64,000 bases of DNA from Neocallimastix lanati (nom. inval.) (taxonomy: Eukaryota > Neocallimastigomycota > Neocallimastigomycetes > Neocallimastigales > Neocallimastigaceae): positions 232,501-296,500 of the forward strand of contig JACVTC010000001.1 of assembly GCA_016946835.1 (NCBI GenBank), read 5' to 3'. This document shows positions 23,306 to 37,251 of the stretch, in pieces (position 1 is the first letter of the stretch; every line of letters begins with the position of its first letter). The position numbers and the translations under genes are program-made. The notes under the pieces were generated by a model. The model had not been told where the DNA came from. It did not search any database and worked only from the letters and a program-made list of their open reading frames with translations.

Positions 23306-24379
23306 AATAATAAATATTTAATTATAAATAATCAAAATTTAATGGTGAATATTACGGTTTGATTTATTTATTAATATTTATTAAATATTTATTATATATT
23401 ATTAAATATAATAAATATTTAATTATAAATAAATTAATCATTAGATATTTTTATATATATCATTAACTATATTAGTTAAAAATAATATATGAATAAATAA
23501 ATATATAGTAATATAGATAAATAACTATATAAAAATTAATAAATAAAAATATAAGTAAATAAAATATTCTAATATTCTTTTGTCTTTTCATAAATTATTA
23601 AACTCTTATTATTATTATTTATTATTATTTAATTATTCAATTATTTTTTAATTATTCAATTATTATTTATTATTATTTAATTATTATTATTTATTATTAT
23701 TTAATTATTTAATTATTTAATTATTCAATTATTATTTATTATAAAGATTTTAGTGGCTGGCCGCTTTTCAGTCATCCTCAAATGCTAACTAGTTTCTTTA
23801 TTTTTATTTTTATTTTTTACTTTGAACTTTCATTTTATTTTGTAACTTTTATTTCTTATTTTATTTTTAACTGGTTATTTCATTATATTGCTATTCTTTT
23901 TATATGTTTAATTGTTATTTTTACTTTAACTTCTGCTTCATTATATTATTAATTGTTATTTTTACTTTAATTTCTACTTCATTATATTTTTTATAATTGT
24001 TCCTTAATTATACTTTTTTATAATTATTTTTTTTTTATTTGTATTTCATTGCCCATGGAATACTTTAAAGATTATAAATTATAATTAATTCAGTTTATTT
24101 CATGGATTTAAAATAATACGCTTTATCATTATTATCATTATTATTACTAACTGCACTGCTGTTATACTTAACTATTATAATAATTGTTTTAAAAATGTTT
24201 TTTTTATCATAAAACTCCAATCAAAAATAATTATTTAAAAAAAAAAAAATGCAGAAAATAACAATATAAAATAGAATTCTATTTTTTTTTATTTCTGTTA
24301 GAAGAAAATTTCTTTTAGTATTTATATATTATATATATATTTATACTATAATATATATTTATACTATATATATATTATA
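23306..24379. other. Gene-free AT-rich DNA
   Basis: Contains ttaaat/aattatt runs and a slightly less AT-rich patch (23745-23800, with tggctggccgc). No coding frame or structured RNA was identified. Confidence 0.5.
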
Positions 24380-27300
24380 ATATATTATTTATTATTTATT
24401 ATTTATTATTCAATTATTTATTATTTATTATTTATTATTTATTAATAAATACTCTTTTTATTATTATTTATTATTTATTATTTATTAATAAATACTCTTT
24501 TTTTTATTATTTATTATTTATTATTTATTAATAAATACTCTTTTTATTATTATTTATTATTTATTATTTATTATTTATTATTTATTATTTATTATTTATT
24601 ATTTATTATTTATTATTTAATTATTTATTATTTATTATTTATTATTTATTATTTATTATTTATTATTTATTATTTATTATTTATTATTTATTATTTATTA
24701 TTTATTTATTATTTATTATTTATTATTTATTATTTATTATTTATTATTTATTATTTATTATTTATTATTTATTATTTATTAATAAATACTCTTTTATTTC
24801 TTTTTATTATTTATTATTATTATTTATTATTTATTATATATTATTTATTATTTATTTATTATTTATTATTTATTATTTATTATTTATTATTTATTAATAA
24901 ATACTCTTTTTATTATTATTTATTATTTATTATTTATTAATAAATACTCTTTTTATTATTATTTATTATTTATTATTTATTAATAAATACTCTTTTTATT
25001 ATTATTTATTATTTATTATTTATTAATAAATACTCTTTTTATTATTTATTATTTATTATTTATTATTTATTAGTAATTAATAAATACTCTTTTTATTATT
25101 TATTATTTGTTATTTATTAATAAATACTCTTTTTATTATTTATTATTTATTATTTATTATTTATTATTTATTATTTAATATTTAATATTTATTATTTATT
25201 ATTTATTATTTATTATTTATTATTTATTATTAATAAATACTCTTATTATTTATTATTTATTATTTATTATTTATTATTTATTATTTATTATTTATTATTT
25301 AATTATTTATTATTATTTATTCAATTATAAATTATTTATTATTTATTATTTATTAATAAATACTCTTTTTATTATTATTTATTATTTATTATTTATTAAT
25401 AAATACTCTTTTTATTATTTATTATTTATTATTTATTATTTATTATTTATTATTTATTATTTATTATTTATTATTTATTATTTATTATTTATTATTTATT
25501 ATTTATTATTTATTATTTAATATTTAATATTCATTATTTATTATTTATTATTTATTATTTATTATTTATTAATAAATACTCTTTTTATTATTTATTATTT
25601 ATTATTTATTATTTATTAGTAATTAATAAATACTCTTTTTATTATTTATTATTTGTTATTTATTAATAAATACTCTTTTTATTATTTATTATTTATTATT
25701 TATTATTTATTAATAAATACTCTTTTATTTCTTTTTATTATTTATTATTATTATTTATTATTTATTATATATTATTTATTATTTATTTATTATTTATTAT
25801 TTATTATTTATTATTTATTATTTATTAATAAATACTCTTTTTATTATTATTTATTATTTATTATTTATTAATAAATACTCTTTTTATTATTATTTATTAT
25901 TTATTATTTATTAATAAATACTCTTTTTATTATTATTTATTATTTATTATTTATTAATAAATACTCTTTTTATTATTATTTATTATTTATTATTTATTAA
26001 TAAATACTCTTATTATTATTATTTATTATTTATTATTTATTAATAAATACTCTTTTTATTATTATTTATTATTTATTATTTATTAATAAATACTCTTTTT
26101 ATTATTTATTATTTATTATTTATTATTTATTATTTATTATTTATTATTTATTATTTATTATTTATTATTTATTATTTAATATTTAATATTTATTATTTAT
26201 TATTTATTATTTATTATTTATTATTTATTATTAATAAATACTCTTATTATTTATTATTTATTATTTATTATTTATTATTTATTATTTAATTATTTATTAT
26301 TATTTATTCAATTATAAATTATTTATTATTTATTATTTATTAATAAATACTCTTTTTATTATTATTTATTATTTATTATTTATTAATAAATACTCTTTTT
26401 ATTATTTATTATTTATTATTTATTATTTATTATTTATTATTTATTATTTATTATTTATTATTTATTATTTATTATTTATTATTTATTATTTATTATTTAT
26501 TATTTATTATTTAATATTTAATATTCATTATTTATTATTTATTATTTATTATTTATTATTTATTAATAAATACTCTTTTTATTATTTATTATTTATTATT
26601 TATTATTTATTAGTAATTAATAAATACTCTTTTTATTATTTATTATTTGTTATTTATTAATAAATACTCTTTTTATTATTTATTATTTATTATTTATTAT
26701 TTATTAATAAATACTCTTTTTATTATTATTTATTATTTATTATTTATTAATAAATACTCTTTTTATTATTATTTATTATTTATTATTTATTAATAAATAC
26801 TCTTTTTATTATTATTTATTATTTATTATTTATTAATAAATACTCTTTTTATTATTATTTATTATTTATTATTTATTAATAAATACTCTTTTTATTATTA
26901 TTTATTATTTATTATTTATTATTTATTATTTATTATTTATTATTTATTATTTATTATTTATTATTTATTATTTATTATTTATTATTTAATTATTTATTAT
27001 TTATTATTTATTATTTATTATTTATTATTTATTATTTATTATTTATTATTATTATTATTTATTATTTATTATTTATTATTTATTATTTATTATTTATTAT
27101 TTATTATTTATTATTTATTATTTATTATTTATTAATAAATACTCTTTTATTTCTTTTTATTATTTATTATTATTATTTATTATTTATTATATATTATTTA
27201 TTATTTATTTATTATTTATTATTTATTATTTATTATTTATTATTTATTATTTATTATTTATTATTTATTATTTATTATTCAATTATTTATTATTTATTAT

Positions 27301-27866
27301 TATTATTTATTATTTATTATTTATTCAATTATAAATTATTAATAAATACTCTTTTTATTATTATTTATTATTTATTATTTATTATTTATTATTTATTATT
27401 TATTATTTATTATTTATTATTTATTATTTATTATTTATTATTTATTATTTAATTATTTATTATTTATTATTTATTATTTATTATTTATTATTTATTATTT
27501 ATTATTTATTATTTATTTATTATTTATTATTTATTATTTATTATTTATTATTTATTATTTATTATTTATTATTTATTATTTATTATTTATTATTTATTAA
27601 TAAATACTCTTTTATTTCTTTTTATTATTTATTATTATTATTTATTATTTATTATATATTATTTATTATTTATTTATTATTTATTATTTATTATTTATTA
27701 TTTATTATTTATTATTTATTATTTATTATTTATTATTTATTATTTATTATTATTATTTATTATTTATTATTTATTATTTATTATTTATTATTTATTATTT
27801 ATTATTTATTAATAAATACTCTTTTTATTATTATTTATTATTTATTATTTATTATTTATATATTTA
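24380..27866 (+). repeat. Large heptanucleotide satellite with punctuating motif, array 3
   Basis: About 3.5 kb of ttattat/attattt 7-bp units, punctuated roughly 40 times by aataaatactctttttatt or close variants. In places (26700-26890) the motif recurs every 43 bp or so, making a higher-order unit. Longer blocks are themselves duplicated. The combination aattaataaatactc plus atttgttattt occurs near 25075, 25617 and 26610. The variant actcttttatttctttttatt occurs near 24787, 25718, 27138 and 27605. The block 25170-25340 recurs at 26170-26330. Confidence 0.95.
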
Positions 27867-28530
27867 TTATTTATATATTTATATTTATAATATATATAGT
27901 TTAGTAATTAAATTTAGATAGAATTTAAATTTTCTAAAATTTTTATTTAAAAAATTCCATTTCTATTTTAATTTATTTATAATAATAAAACAAAATAATA
28001 ATAAAAAAAAATGTAATAAAAAAATGTAGTAATATAAAATTATTTCATTTGGTATGGAATATACCACAAAAGAAAAAGAAAGGAAAAAAAAAAAAAAAGG
28101 AAACCGCAAGATAGTTTAAATTTTTATAGTTTACATTTTTTTTTAGTTTTTTTCATGATATTTTTAATTTTTGTTAATTTATTCATAAAAATCATAATTC
28201 TTTTTTTTTTTTTTTTATTTCTTTTTTTATTGTTCATATATTTTTATATTTTTATTATTAACTTATTTTTTTTTTTTGGTAAATATTTTTATTATTAAAA
28301 TTATGGATTAGATATAATATAATATTCATTTTTACCCCTAAATATTTATATAATATATTTCATTATTGATTCAATAATACTATGTTATTATTAAATCATA
28401 TAACATATTTTTTTAGAAATTGATCTATTCAGATGTAAATGAATATTTCTAATTGTTTATATCTTTTTTACTATACAATATGAGGAAAAAAGTATTCTCA
28501 AAAATTTTTGTTATTTTGATATTATAATAA
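27867..28530. other. Gene-free AT-rich DNA
   Basis: Homopolymers and A/T-rich sequence only. No feature can be supported. Confidence 0.5.
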
Positions 28531-28533
28531 TAA

Positions 28534-28662
28534 TTATTAATAGAGATTAATTCAAAATTATCTATACCAAGAGATTCAATATCATTATTACATCTGACCA
28601 TTTTCCAAAGTTTTCCTCACAAGAGGTTTTTTACTGGAATATGGTGGTTAGGGTTACAGATG
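28534..28662 (+). repeat. SINE-like dispersed repeat, 5'-truncated copy
   Basis: The segment 28596-28659 (ccattttccaaagttttcct ... atggtggttagggttaca) matches 59769-59709 in reverse orientation at most positions. The preceding stretch 28534-28595 matches 29836-29902 (aaaattatctgtatcaaaag in one copy). So this is a composite of two repeated segments. A MITE-like copy abuts it. Confidence 0.6.
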
Positions 28663-28675
28663 AAGTATTTCCGGA

Positions 28676-28855
28676 GGGGCAATTCGCCATGTTGCATTTC
28701 GCCAAATTTGAAAATTATTAAATAAATCAGTAAATATTCAATATTATTAATATTGAATAAAAACAAGTTTAAAAAAAAGTATTTTAAGTTTTTATTTATC
28801 TATTCATTCATTTATTTATATTAATACGCCACTTGGTGAAATGCAACTCTCCCCC
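28676..28855 (+). mobile_element. MITE-like element, copy 1
   Basis: An element of about 180 bp begins ggggcaattcgccatgttgc and ends aaatgcaactctccccc. Its terminal inverted repeats share ttgcatttcrccaa. The interior is AT-rich with ttatttattcattcatttat near the right end, as in the other three copies. There is no coding capacity. Confidence 0.7.
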
Positions 28856-29037
28856 TTATATATATTATTATTAGTATAGAATAGAGTACCAAACGAATTG
28901 AGAGGGATGCGTCGGTACTAATTATTTAAGAGGGAATTACTAGCATTTGGGGACATGATTTCATGTGTCCATGTAAATGTATATTCTACCTGTGATGTAG
29001 GTTTATTCTACTAAATTGCAATCTTTCTGACGAGAGT

Positions 29038-29506
29038 GGGAGTATTTCTGATAAGTTGTATTTCGCCAATTGAAAAATATTAAATGAATATATAAATAAA
29101 TAAATTAAAATATTACTAATATAGATGTATTTTTTTTTTTTTTTTTTTAAAATAAATATTTAAATATTAAAAAAAAAAGTTTTTTTTTTAGATATAAATA
29201 TCTTTTCAGATATCTTTTTAAATCAATAAATTAATTATAAATAATTGATAAATACTAAATAATAAAATAAATAATAATAGTATAGTAATAATTATAAAAG
29301 GATTGATAATTAAATATTATATATAATTATTTTATTACTATTTTACAAAATATTAAAAATATATTATTTATAAAAATAATATTAAACTAATATTGCGTTG
29401 ATAAATATTATACAAAAATGTTTTAAAAAACATATTTTTGTATTTTTATTTATTTATTCATTCATTTATTTATATCAATACGCCACATGGCGAAATGCAC
29501 CTCTCC
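29038..29506 (+). mobile_element. MITE-like element, copy 2, expanded
   Basis: The left end (gggagtatttctgataagtt then gtatttcgccaattg) and the right end (atcaatacgccacatggcg then aaatgcacctctcc) match the other copies. The interior is about 280 bp longer, apparently through an A/T-rich insertion between about 29140 and 29440. Confidence 0.65.
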
Positions 29507-29835
29507 TTTTCTGATATTTATGATATTTGCCATTGTCCCTGAGGAGAAGGATGGAAACCAAGGGCGATACACACTGGAAATAACAAAAAAAAATCTCCAT
29601 ACATAAATTCAAATAAAATGAGGATCATTACAATTCATATTCATCTATTTACTATAAGTATAATGATATTAATTTTTTTTTTTTTTTTTTTATTTTCAAT
29701 TAATATTTGTATTTTATTAAAATTTTTTTACTTTCATTTCATAAATATTTTATAATAAATAAAATTTTTTATTTTCAAATTTAAATAATTTATCATTATT
29801 TAAGATTTAAGCTTTTGACATTATTATTATCATGA

Positions 29836-29902
29836 TAATTATTAATAAAGATTAATTTAAAATTATCTGTATCAAAAGATTCAATATTAATATTACATCT
29901 AT
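29836..29902 (+). repeat. Second copy of the 28534-28595 segment
   Basis: About 65 bp (attattaataaagattaatt to attacatct) aligns with 28534-28598 with a handful of differences. The SINE-like core that follows it at 28596 is missing here. Confidence 0.6.
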
Positions 29903-30650
29903 AATAATAAAATACACATCTGGAAAACAATCAAAATTTTTAATATTCGAATATTAAATTTCGTTATCACCGTAAATTTTTGTTATTAAGAATTGTTTCC
30001 ATATATTTCTCTTTCAGAGTATTTTAAATATAATTGACTCGACTTTATTATATTAATATAAAAATGCTTAAAGATATCAATAGAATAGAGGTATTCAAAA
30101 AAATTGAAACTATACAAAGCATTTTCTGATATTCCATTAATTAAATATATTTTAAAACATTAATATCATTTTCTGAATATTTCCAAGGATCTTCTTAATT
30201 AAGTAATCTCTCTCATTTCATAAAAAAAAATTATTATTTAAATAGGCAAAAAAATTAAATTTATATTACTATTTAAAGTTTTTTTTTTATGTGATTTTGT
30301 TTAAAATTATTTATATATATATATGTATATTTAATTAGAACCTCATATATATGATATAATTAAGTTATTTTGTAAAAATATTTAATATATATATATATAA
30401 ATTCATTGTTTTAAAATTAGATATCATTAATAGACGTTTATATGAAATATTCATTCGAATTCAATATATATAATCTCAGTATTATTGTTTTTGGTTTATT
30501 TTTAATATAAATAGTATTTAATAATACCATGAAACAAAATTAATTTTATTAATACTATTTGTCAATATTATTAATTGTTTTATCAATATTTCTAAATATT
30601 ATGACACATCGTAATATTAAAATAGAATTTTTGTTTTTTTTTTATTTCCT
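29903..30650. other. Gene-free AT-rich DNA
   Basis: No repeats beyond short AT runs and no protein-like frame. Confidence 0.45.
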
Positions 30651-30654
30651 GTAT

Positions 30655-30900
30655 ATACAGCCCTTATTTTCAGCTCCCCTTCAAGGGCGTGGGAATATTG
30701 AGGTAGTTACAAAACTTCATTGCAGATAATATCCCTGCTGGACGGTCTTATTGAGCGCTCATATTGGCGCTCTGACATGCATATTATTGCTGAAAATTTT
30801 CTATAATGCTTCTTCAGTTCCTAACTTCTTTTTGAAGTTGAGACCATTAATAACCTAACCCCATGATATACTTACTAGCTCCCTGGCAAATACATATATG
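30655..30900. other. Unidentified island of normal base composition
   Basis: A stretch of about 245 bp is visibly richer in G and C than its surroundings. It contains agctccccttcaagggcgtg, a small palindromic pair gagcgctc/ggcgctc near 30753-30772, and ctagctccctggcaaatac. No continuous frame on either strand, no tRNA fold and no match to the other repeats in this window. Probably a fragment of an older transposon or gene. Confidence 0.4.
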
Positions 30901-32416
30901 ATTAAAAAAAAAAAAAAAAGATAATAACTTATTCTACTCAAAGAGAAAAAAAAAATATTAATGACCTATCAATAATAATAAAATTTTTATTTAAAAATAG
31001 TTTAATAGGATCATTCTCAAAATTTATTTTTTTTGTCTCTCTCACTATTATTAATTAAATGTTGATAATAACTATTTAATAATTGAAGATACAGATATTT
31101 TAAATTAATTATTGTAATTTATTATATGTATAATTATATATATATATAAAAGAATATTTTGTTATATAATAAATATATTAAAACAATTAATTATTATTAT
31201 TATTATTATAATTATTATTATTAGAGCAATAATAATAATTATTGAGAAAAAAAATAATTAAATAAAATTAAAAAAAAAAAAAAAATAGAAAAAATATATC
31301 TATAGAAAGAAATAAGTATTTTTTTTTTTTTTTTTAAAAAAAATAGTTATAAATGTATAATTTAAATTATAGTTAAAAAGGAAAAAAAAATTAAAATAAA
31401 TGGATAAAAATTAATTAAAATAAAATAATAAAAAAAAAAAAGTTAATATATAATTTAATATTTTTTTAATAAAAAAAAAAAAGGAAACAAAAAAAAAATA
31501 AATAAATAAATAAATAATTTAATATATTTTTTTAATAAAAAAAAAAAAAAGGAAACGTGAAAAAAAAAAAGATAAAAAATTATAATATAAAAAAAATATA
31601 ATTAATAAATAATTATTTTATAAGTTATACTCAAATTACTAATCAATTGTTAAGTTAACAATTATTAATTATCAATTGTTAATTATTACCATTAATTATT
31701 ATCATTAATTATTTTAAAATGGATTATTCAATCTCAAAAAGTACTAATATTGAATATCATATTTCATTTTGTTTCAGAAATATATTAATAAAAATATATA
31801 TTTTACTTATTTAATGTCTACCTTCAAAATATTGACATATGATTTAAAAAAAAAAAAAATATCTTGCATTTTTAATATATAAGAACTGTTCTTAATAAAA
31901 AAAAAAAAAAAATAAAAAAAAAAAAATAAAATTATATAAAAAATGAAAAGTATATAAAAATGGAAAGTATATAAAAATAAAAGTATATAAAATATTTTAA
32001 ATTAAATTAGAATTTAGTCTATTTAATTTTATTTAATATATTTTATTCCTACAACAATACAATTAAAAGGATTTAAACAATGTTGTTATTGAAAAATTTC
32101 CATAAATAATGTAAAAAGCAAAAATAATAATAATAATAATAAATAATTGAATAATTAATAATAATAATAATTAAAATAATAAATAATTGAATAATTAATA
32201 ATAAATAATAATAATAATTAAAAAAAAAAAAAAAAATTAATTATATTAATTTATAATATTAATTATATATATTAAATTATGTAAATATTTAATTTTTATC
32301 AAATGAAAGAGAAATCCAGTGTATTGTGTATAATTAATATTGTATTATAATAAAATATTTCATTAACTTTAATTATTATCAACCACAAAAAACTTTCGAA
32401 ATATTTTAAAAAACCT

Positions 32417-32450
<34 letters not shown>

Positions 32451-32621
32451 TATTTGAACTAATTTTAATCAAAGGAAATATTAATTTTTTTTTTTTTTTA
32501 TGATTTTTCTTTCATTTTCTTTTCTTATAATTAGAATTATTTGATATTACAATCATATTAATTATTTATTTAAAAATTAGAAAAACTAATAGTTTATAGT
32601 AGTAATAGTTAAATAATTTAT
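30901..32621. other. Gene-free AT-rich DNA
   Basis: Poly-A runs, AAAT runs (31499-31515), AAT runs (32124-32215) and a poly-T run of about 30 bases (32419-32448). No coding signal. Confidence 0.6.
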
Positions 32622-33132
32622 AATTGAATAAATAATAAATAATAAATAATAAATAATAAATAATAAATAATAAATAATAAATAATAAATAATAAATAATT
32701 GAATAATTGAATAATAAATAATAAAAAAGAGTATTTATTAATAAATAATAAATAATAAATAAATAATAAATAATAAATAATAAATAATATATAATAAATA
32801 ATAAATAATAAATAATAAATAATAAATAATAAATAATAAATAATAAATAATAAATAATAAATAATTGAATAATAAATAATAAATAATAAATAATAAATAA
32901 TAAATAATAAATAATAAATAATAAATAATAAATAATAAATAATAAATAATAAATAATAAATAATAAATAATAAATAATAAATAATATATAATATATAATA
33001 AATAATATATAATAAATAATAAATAATAATAGAATAAATAATAAATAATAAATAATAATAGAATAAATAATAAAAAGAGTATTTATTAATAATTTATAAT
33101 TGAATAAATAATAAATAATAATAAATAATGAA
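32622..33132 (-). repeat. Heptanucleotide satellite, array 4
   Basis: AATAATA units in reverse orientation relative to arrays 1, 3 and 5. The reverse of the punctuating motif (aagagtatttattaataa) occurs near 32727 and 33075. The long minus-strand reading frame here is only the satellite read as IIYYLLF repeats. Confidence 0.93.
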
Positions 33133-34098
33133 TAATAAATTATATTGTAAATCACAATAATTATTATTATAATCACAATAATAATTAAGAGTTAATGATT
33201 ATAATAATCTTGATTAAAAATAAAAATAAAATAAAAATAGAAATATTAATATAAATTTTAATATGAACATGAATATTAATAGAAAATAAATGTCATTGAA
33301 TGATTATTAATTTATCAAAAAAAATTTTTGACAAATATTTAATGAATCAAACTTTAATACTTAATAAAAATAAAAAAAGATACAATTAAATTAAAAAATA
33401 AATTATAAAGAATCTATTGTTAAAAAAAAGAAAAAAATGCTAAGTCATGAAAATAATGCTTATTGTTTTTTTTTTTTTTTTTTTTTTTTTTTTCTATTCA
33501 CATAATACTTTATCTCTATTATTAATTATTGTAAATAATCTATTATTTATTATCATTTTTTGATTGTTTATATTATTTTATTAATAATTATTTATTTATT
33601 TATTTTTTTTTTATTTTTTTTCTCCAATATTTTCTTTTTCTTTAAAGTATATTATATTTTATGTATTGTGTATAATATCAATAAGATGTGACATATATAA
33701 ATAATAAATGAAAATTTTATAAAAGTTATTATCCCCATTAATACATTTATATATAATAATATGAATTCTATTATCATTATTATATATTTGATAAAACAAT
33801 AAGTAATTTTTTTTTTATTAAAAATAATAGTTTATATACAATGATGAATTATCAAACTTTATATATAGAATAATACTTTTAATTTATATATAAATAAAAT
33901 ATTTTTCTTTATTTTTTTTTTATTTTTTAATTTTAAATTTTTTTCTTATTTTTTTTTTATTGAAACTAATATAAAGATATATAATAATAATAATAATAAT
34001 AATAAGAAAAAAAGATAATAAATTATTAAAAAAAAAAATTTTGAAAATAAAAATATAATTAATAAAAGTTAAATATTATAAATTTATATTTTTTTTTA

Positions 34099-34130
<32 letters not shown>

Positions 34131-34494
34131 CATATATATATATTAATATAATAGATATTTATAATAATAAAATAAATAAAATAAAAATAGTAAAAGTTGA
34201 AAAAATCATACATATATATAATACCTAATTTATTAATAAATACTAAAATAGAAGAAAAAAAAATTTATATATTTTAAAATATAGTTTTTATAATATTAAT
34301 AATATTAATAAAAATAAGGATAAATAGATAGATTGTATATTCAAAAATAAATATATAATTTTAAATATTGAAAAAAGTAAAAGTTAAAAAAAAAATAAGA
34401 ATAAGAATAAGAATAAAAATAAATAAATAAATAAATAAATAAAAATAAAAACAAAAAAAAAAAAAAAAAAGAAAAAAAAGAAAGAAAATAAAAA
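33133..34494. other. AT-rich upstream flank of the receptor gene
   Basis: Homopolymers, AAT and AAAT runs. The last 100 bases before the start codon are almost pure A, typical of 5' leaders in this sequence. No discrete regulatory site can be named. Confidence 0.5.
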
Positions 34495-36234
34495 ATGATT
34501 ACAAAGAATCAAGAAATTGCTGCACTTTTAGTGCATATTCTTTCTTTAATGGGTGATTGCTTAACCACCTACTTCAACAATAATATGAATATTAAATTTT
34601 TAAGTATAATGGATATTGGTCAACACTTAACTAAAATTATTCGTATAATCATTTTTGGATTTGGACTGGAACATTCTCCTGCTTGGTTTTGTTACCTACA
34701 TTCTTTCCTTAATCATTTTACTCATAATTCTGCTCTTACCTTATCATGTTTGTATGTATTTATAATATATATATATATGAAACTATTTAATAAATATATT
34801 TATTTTGTTTTTTTATATATAACTAACTTGACTTTTATTTATTTATTTATTTTTTTTTTTTTTTTTTTACGTAATAATAATAATATAAAATAATATAATT
34901 ATATATATAGTGTAATCTTTAATTTATATGCTGCTATTGTATATCCTCTCTTTTTCTCAAAATATCATAAAGTAATTCGTCCATACGTATATATATTTAC
35001 TATGGTATATAATGCTATTTTTATTTTAATTGCTCTTTATGAACCATTATTTATTGGATATTCTCTGAAACGTATTGAAAATTCACATAATTGCTCATCA
35101 GGCTACAGATACAGATTATATCAATATATTTTAACTAGTGCTACTTCAAATCTACCATTTTCAATAAGTGCTGTTATTTGTACTGGTATGTTGATACATT
35201 GATATTAGTTCATTAAGAAAAGAAAAAAAAAATGAATTGAAATGAATCATATTTTATTATTTATTTAATAAAAAGATTAATATATTTTAATATTAAATAT
35301 ATTTATATTAATTTTTTTTTTTTTTTTTTTTTGTAATAATAAAAAATAAAAATTTAGGTATTATTATTCATAAAATCAGAATTACTCCAAGAAAAACATT
35401 AAAATATCAACTTACAAAAAGAACTAATATTTCTTTTTCTAGATGGATTAAAATTTTACTTATGAGTGTTATTGTTACTTTATTCTCTTTTCTTAACTTA
35501 TATAGTATGTACTTTTATTTTATTTTATTTTATTTTATTTTTTCAATGAATAAAATCTTTATTTAATTTAAATTATTAAAAAAAAATAATTCAATCGATT
35601 TATTAATTTTTTATTTTTTATTAATTTATAATAAAATAAACATATTAATGATAATAATATAGATGATGTAATGAATGGTATTGCTGTTGAAAATGGAACC
35701 AAATATGAAGTAGAAACTCTTGGTTCAACATATTACTTTACTGCTAGTTCTGGTATTTTATTATTTGTGTTAACTAATTCTTCACATCAAATTAAGAAGA
35801 AGTTAGGTATTAAAAATTCTACATATGATTTAGACTATAAATATTCTCAATCTTCAAGAAGCAACTACAACAGTAGAAATAATAGTATTGATTTAAGTAT
35901 TAAAATAAATGAAAAAGAAAACTTTAATGACATCAAATCATCTACAATACCAAATAATTCAATCCCATATAGTTTATCCTCCAATGCCAATAATAATCAT
36001 TTTAATTATAATATTTTAAATAGTAACAACATGAATACTAATATGAATCACAGCATAAGTAATACTAATACGAGTACAAGCAACAATAATATTAATATGA
36101 ATACAGTAGCACCCTATAATAGTATGGTCTATTTTAATGATATAATGTATAGTAATATGAAAAATAATATTAGGTATGGAGATAATCCCATTATCAATAA
36201 TAATATGGATTTTAAATATAAAAACAATTATTAA
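34495..36234 (+). CDS. Seven-transmembrane receptor-like protein (Git3/cAMP-receptor-like GPCR), 4 exons, 416 aa
   Basis: Exons 34495-34751, 34911-35185, 35358-35504 and 35663-36234. Introns are GTATGT...AG, 158-172 nt long. The total is 1251 nt, exactly 417 codons. Seven hydrophobic segments lie at about residues 7-27, 40-57, 74-100, 110-131, 157-182, 205-226 and 246-264. Segment 1 has the SLMG turn and segment 2 the IMDIGQHLTKII pattern seen in Git3/cAMP-receptor-type proteins. Cys66 at the start of helix 3 and Cys147 in the second outer loop can form the usual GPCR disulfide. Basic residues follow helices 3, 5 and 7. The tail from about 275 is Ser/Asn/Met-rich and low complexity, coded by AAT-like repeats. 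Likely a plasma-membrane sensor coupled to a G protein. The ligand is unknown and no DRY motif is visible. Confidence 0.72.
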
Positions 36235-37251
36235 AAAAAAAAAAAAATAGAATTTCCATAAAAAATTAAAATATATATATATAATAAATCAAAAAAAAAA
36301 AAAAAATATTAATATAGAATATATATATATATAATAAAGAAGTATTTTAATTTTTTTTTTTTTTTTTTTTTTTTTTAAATATAATTATTAAATGTAATTA
36401 TAGTAATAGTAATATATGATATAATTATGTATTTTAAATTATATAATAAAAAAAAAAAAAAAAAAATAGAGTTATTTGTTATAATTTTAATATTATAAAA
36501 TTATAACTATATAAAATAACAATAATTATTATGCAAAATAGAAATATATATTAGTTTTTAAAATAATAATTATTATAAATATTGTCATTGTACTAGTATA
36601 TAATAATTATAATAATAGACAATTTTTATTATTAATTTTTTTTTATTTTTTTATATTTTTTTATTATTTAAAAAAAAGAAAAAAAAATTAAAATAAAACA
36701 TAAATAAATTTTAAATAATTATCTTTTTCGAATTTTAAAATAAAATTAAATATCTAAACTCAAGTTATTTAACATATAATAAAACTAAATAAAAATAATC
36801 AAAAAAAAAAAAAAAATAAAATAAAATAAAATAAAAAAATATAAAAATAAAAAATAAAATAAAAATAAAATAAAATAAAAAAAATTAAAAAAAAAAAATA
36901 AAAATAATTAATAATAAAATAATTAAAACATAATAAGAAAAAAATAAATAAATAAATAAAACTTGAAGTTAGAAATAAAATATAAAAGCGAAAAGTTTAT
37001 AATTAAATATTATTATTAAACCAATATTTATCAAACAATAAAATTAATAAAAGGGAATAAATGAAAAAAAAAAAAAAAAGAAACCTTTAATATAAAAAAA
37101 TTTTTTTTCTTTTAAAAAAAAAAAAAAAAAAAGAGATTATAAAATAAAAAAATAATAAAAATGGTTTTTATTCTATGTTTTGTTTCTATCTATTATTTTA
37201 ATTATTTTAAATTTTTTATATCTAAACAATGATTTATTATGTCTAGATTTC
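36235..37251. other. Gene-free AT-rich DNA
   Basis: 3' flank of the receptor gene with A-runs, a T-run (36350-36376) and AT runs. No coding frame. Confidence 0.6.

Noticed and set aside
24380-27866. Regularly spaced motif resembling a CRISPR array
   Set aside because: The spacers are themselves 7-bp satellite repeats, not unique sequences, and the genome is eukaryotic.
32586-33176. Long minus-strand open frame of IIYYLLF heptads
   Set aside because: Seven-base A/T units read as seven-residue repeats with no stop in any frame of the T-rich strand. The same happens at 25.7 and 37.2 kb. It is a property of the satellite, not a gene.
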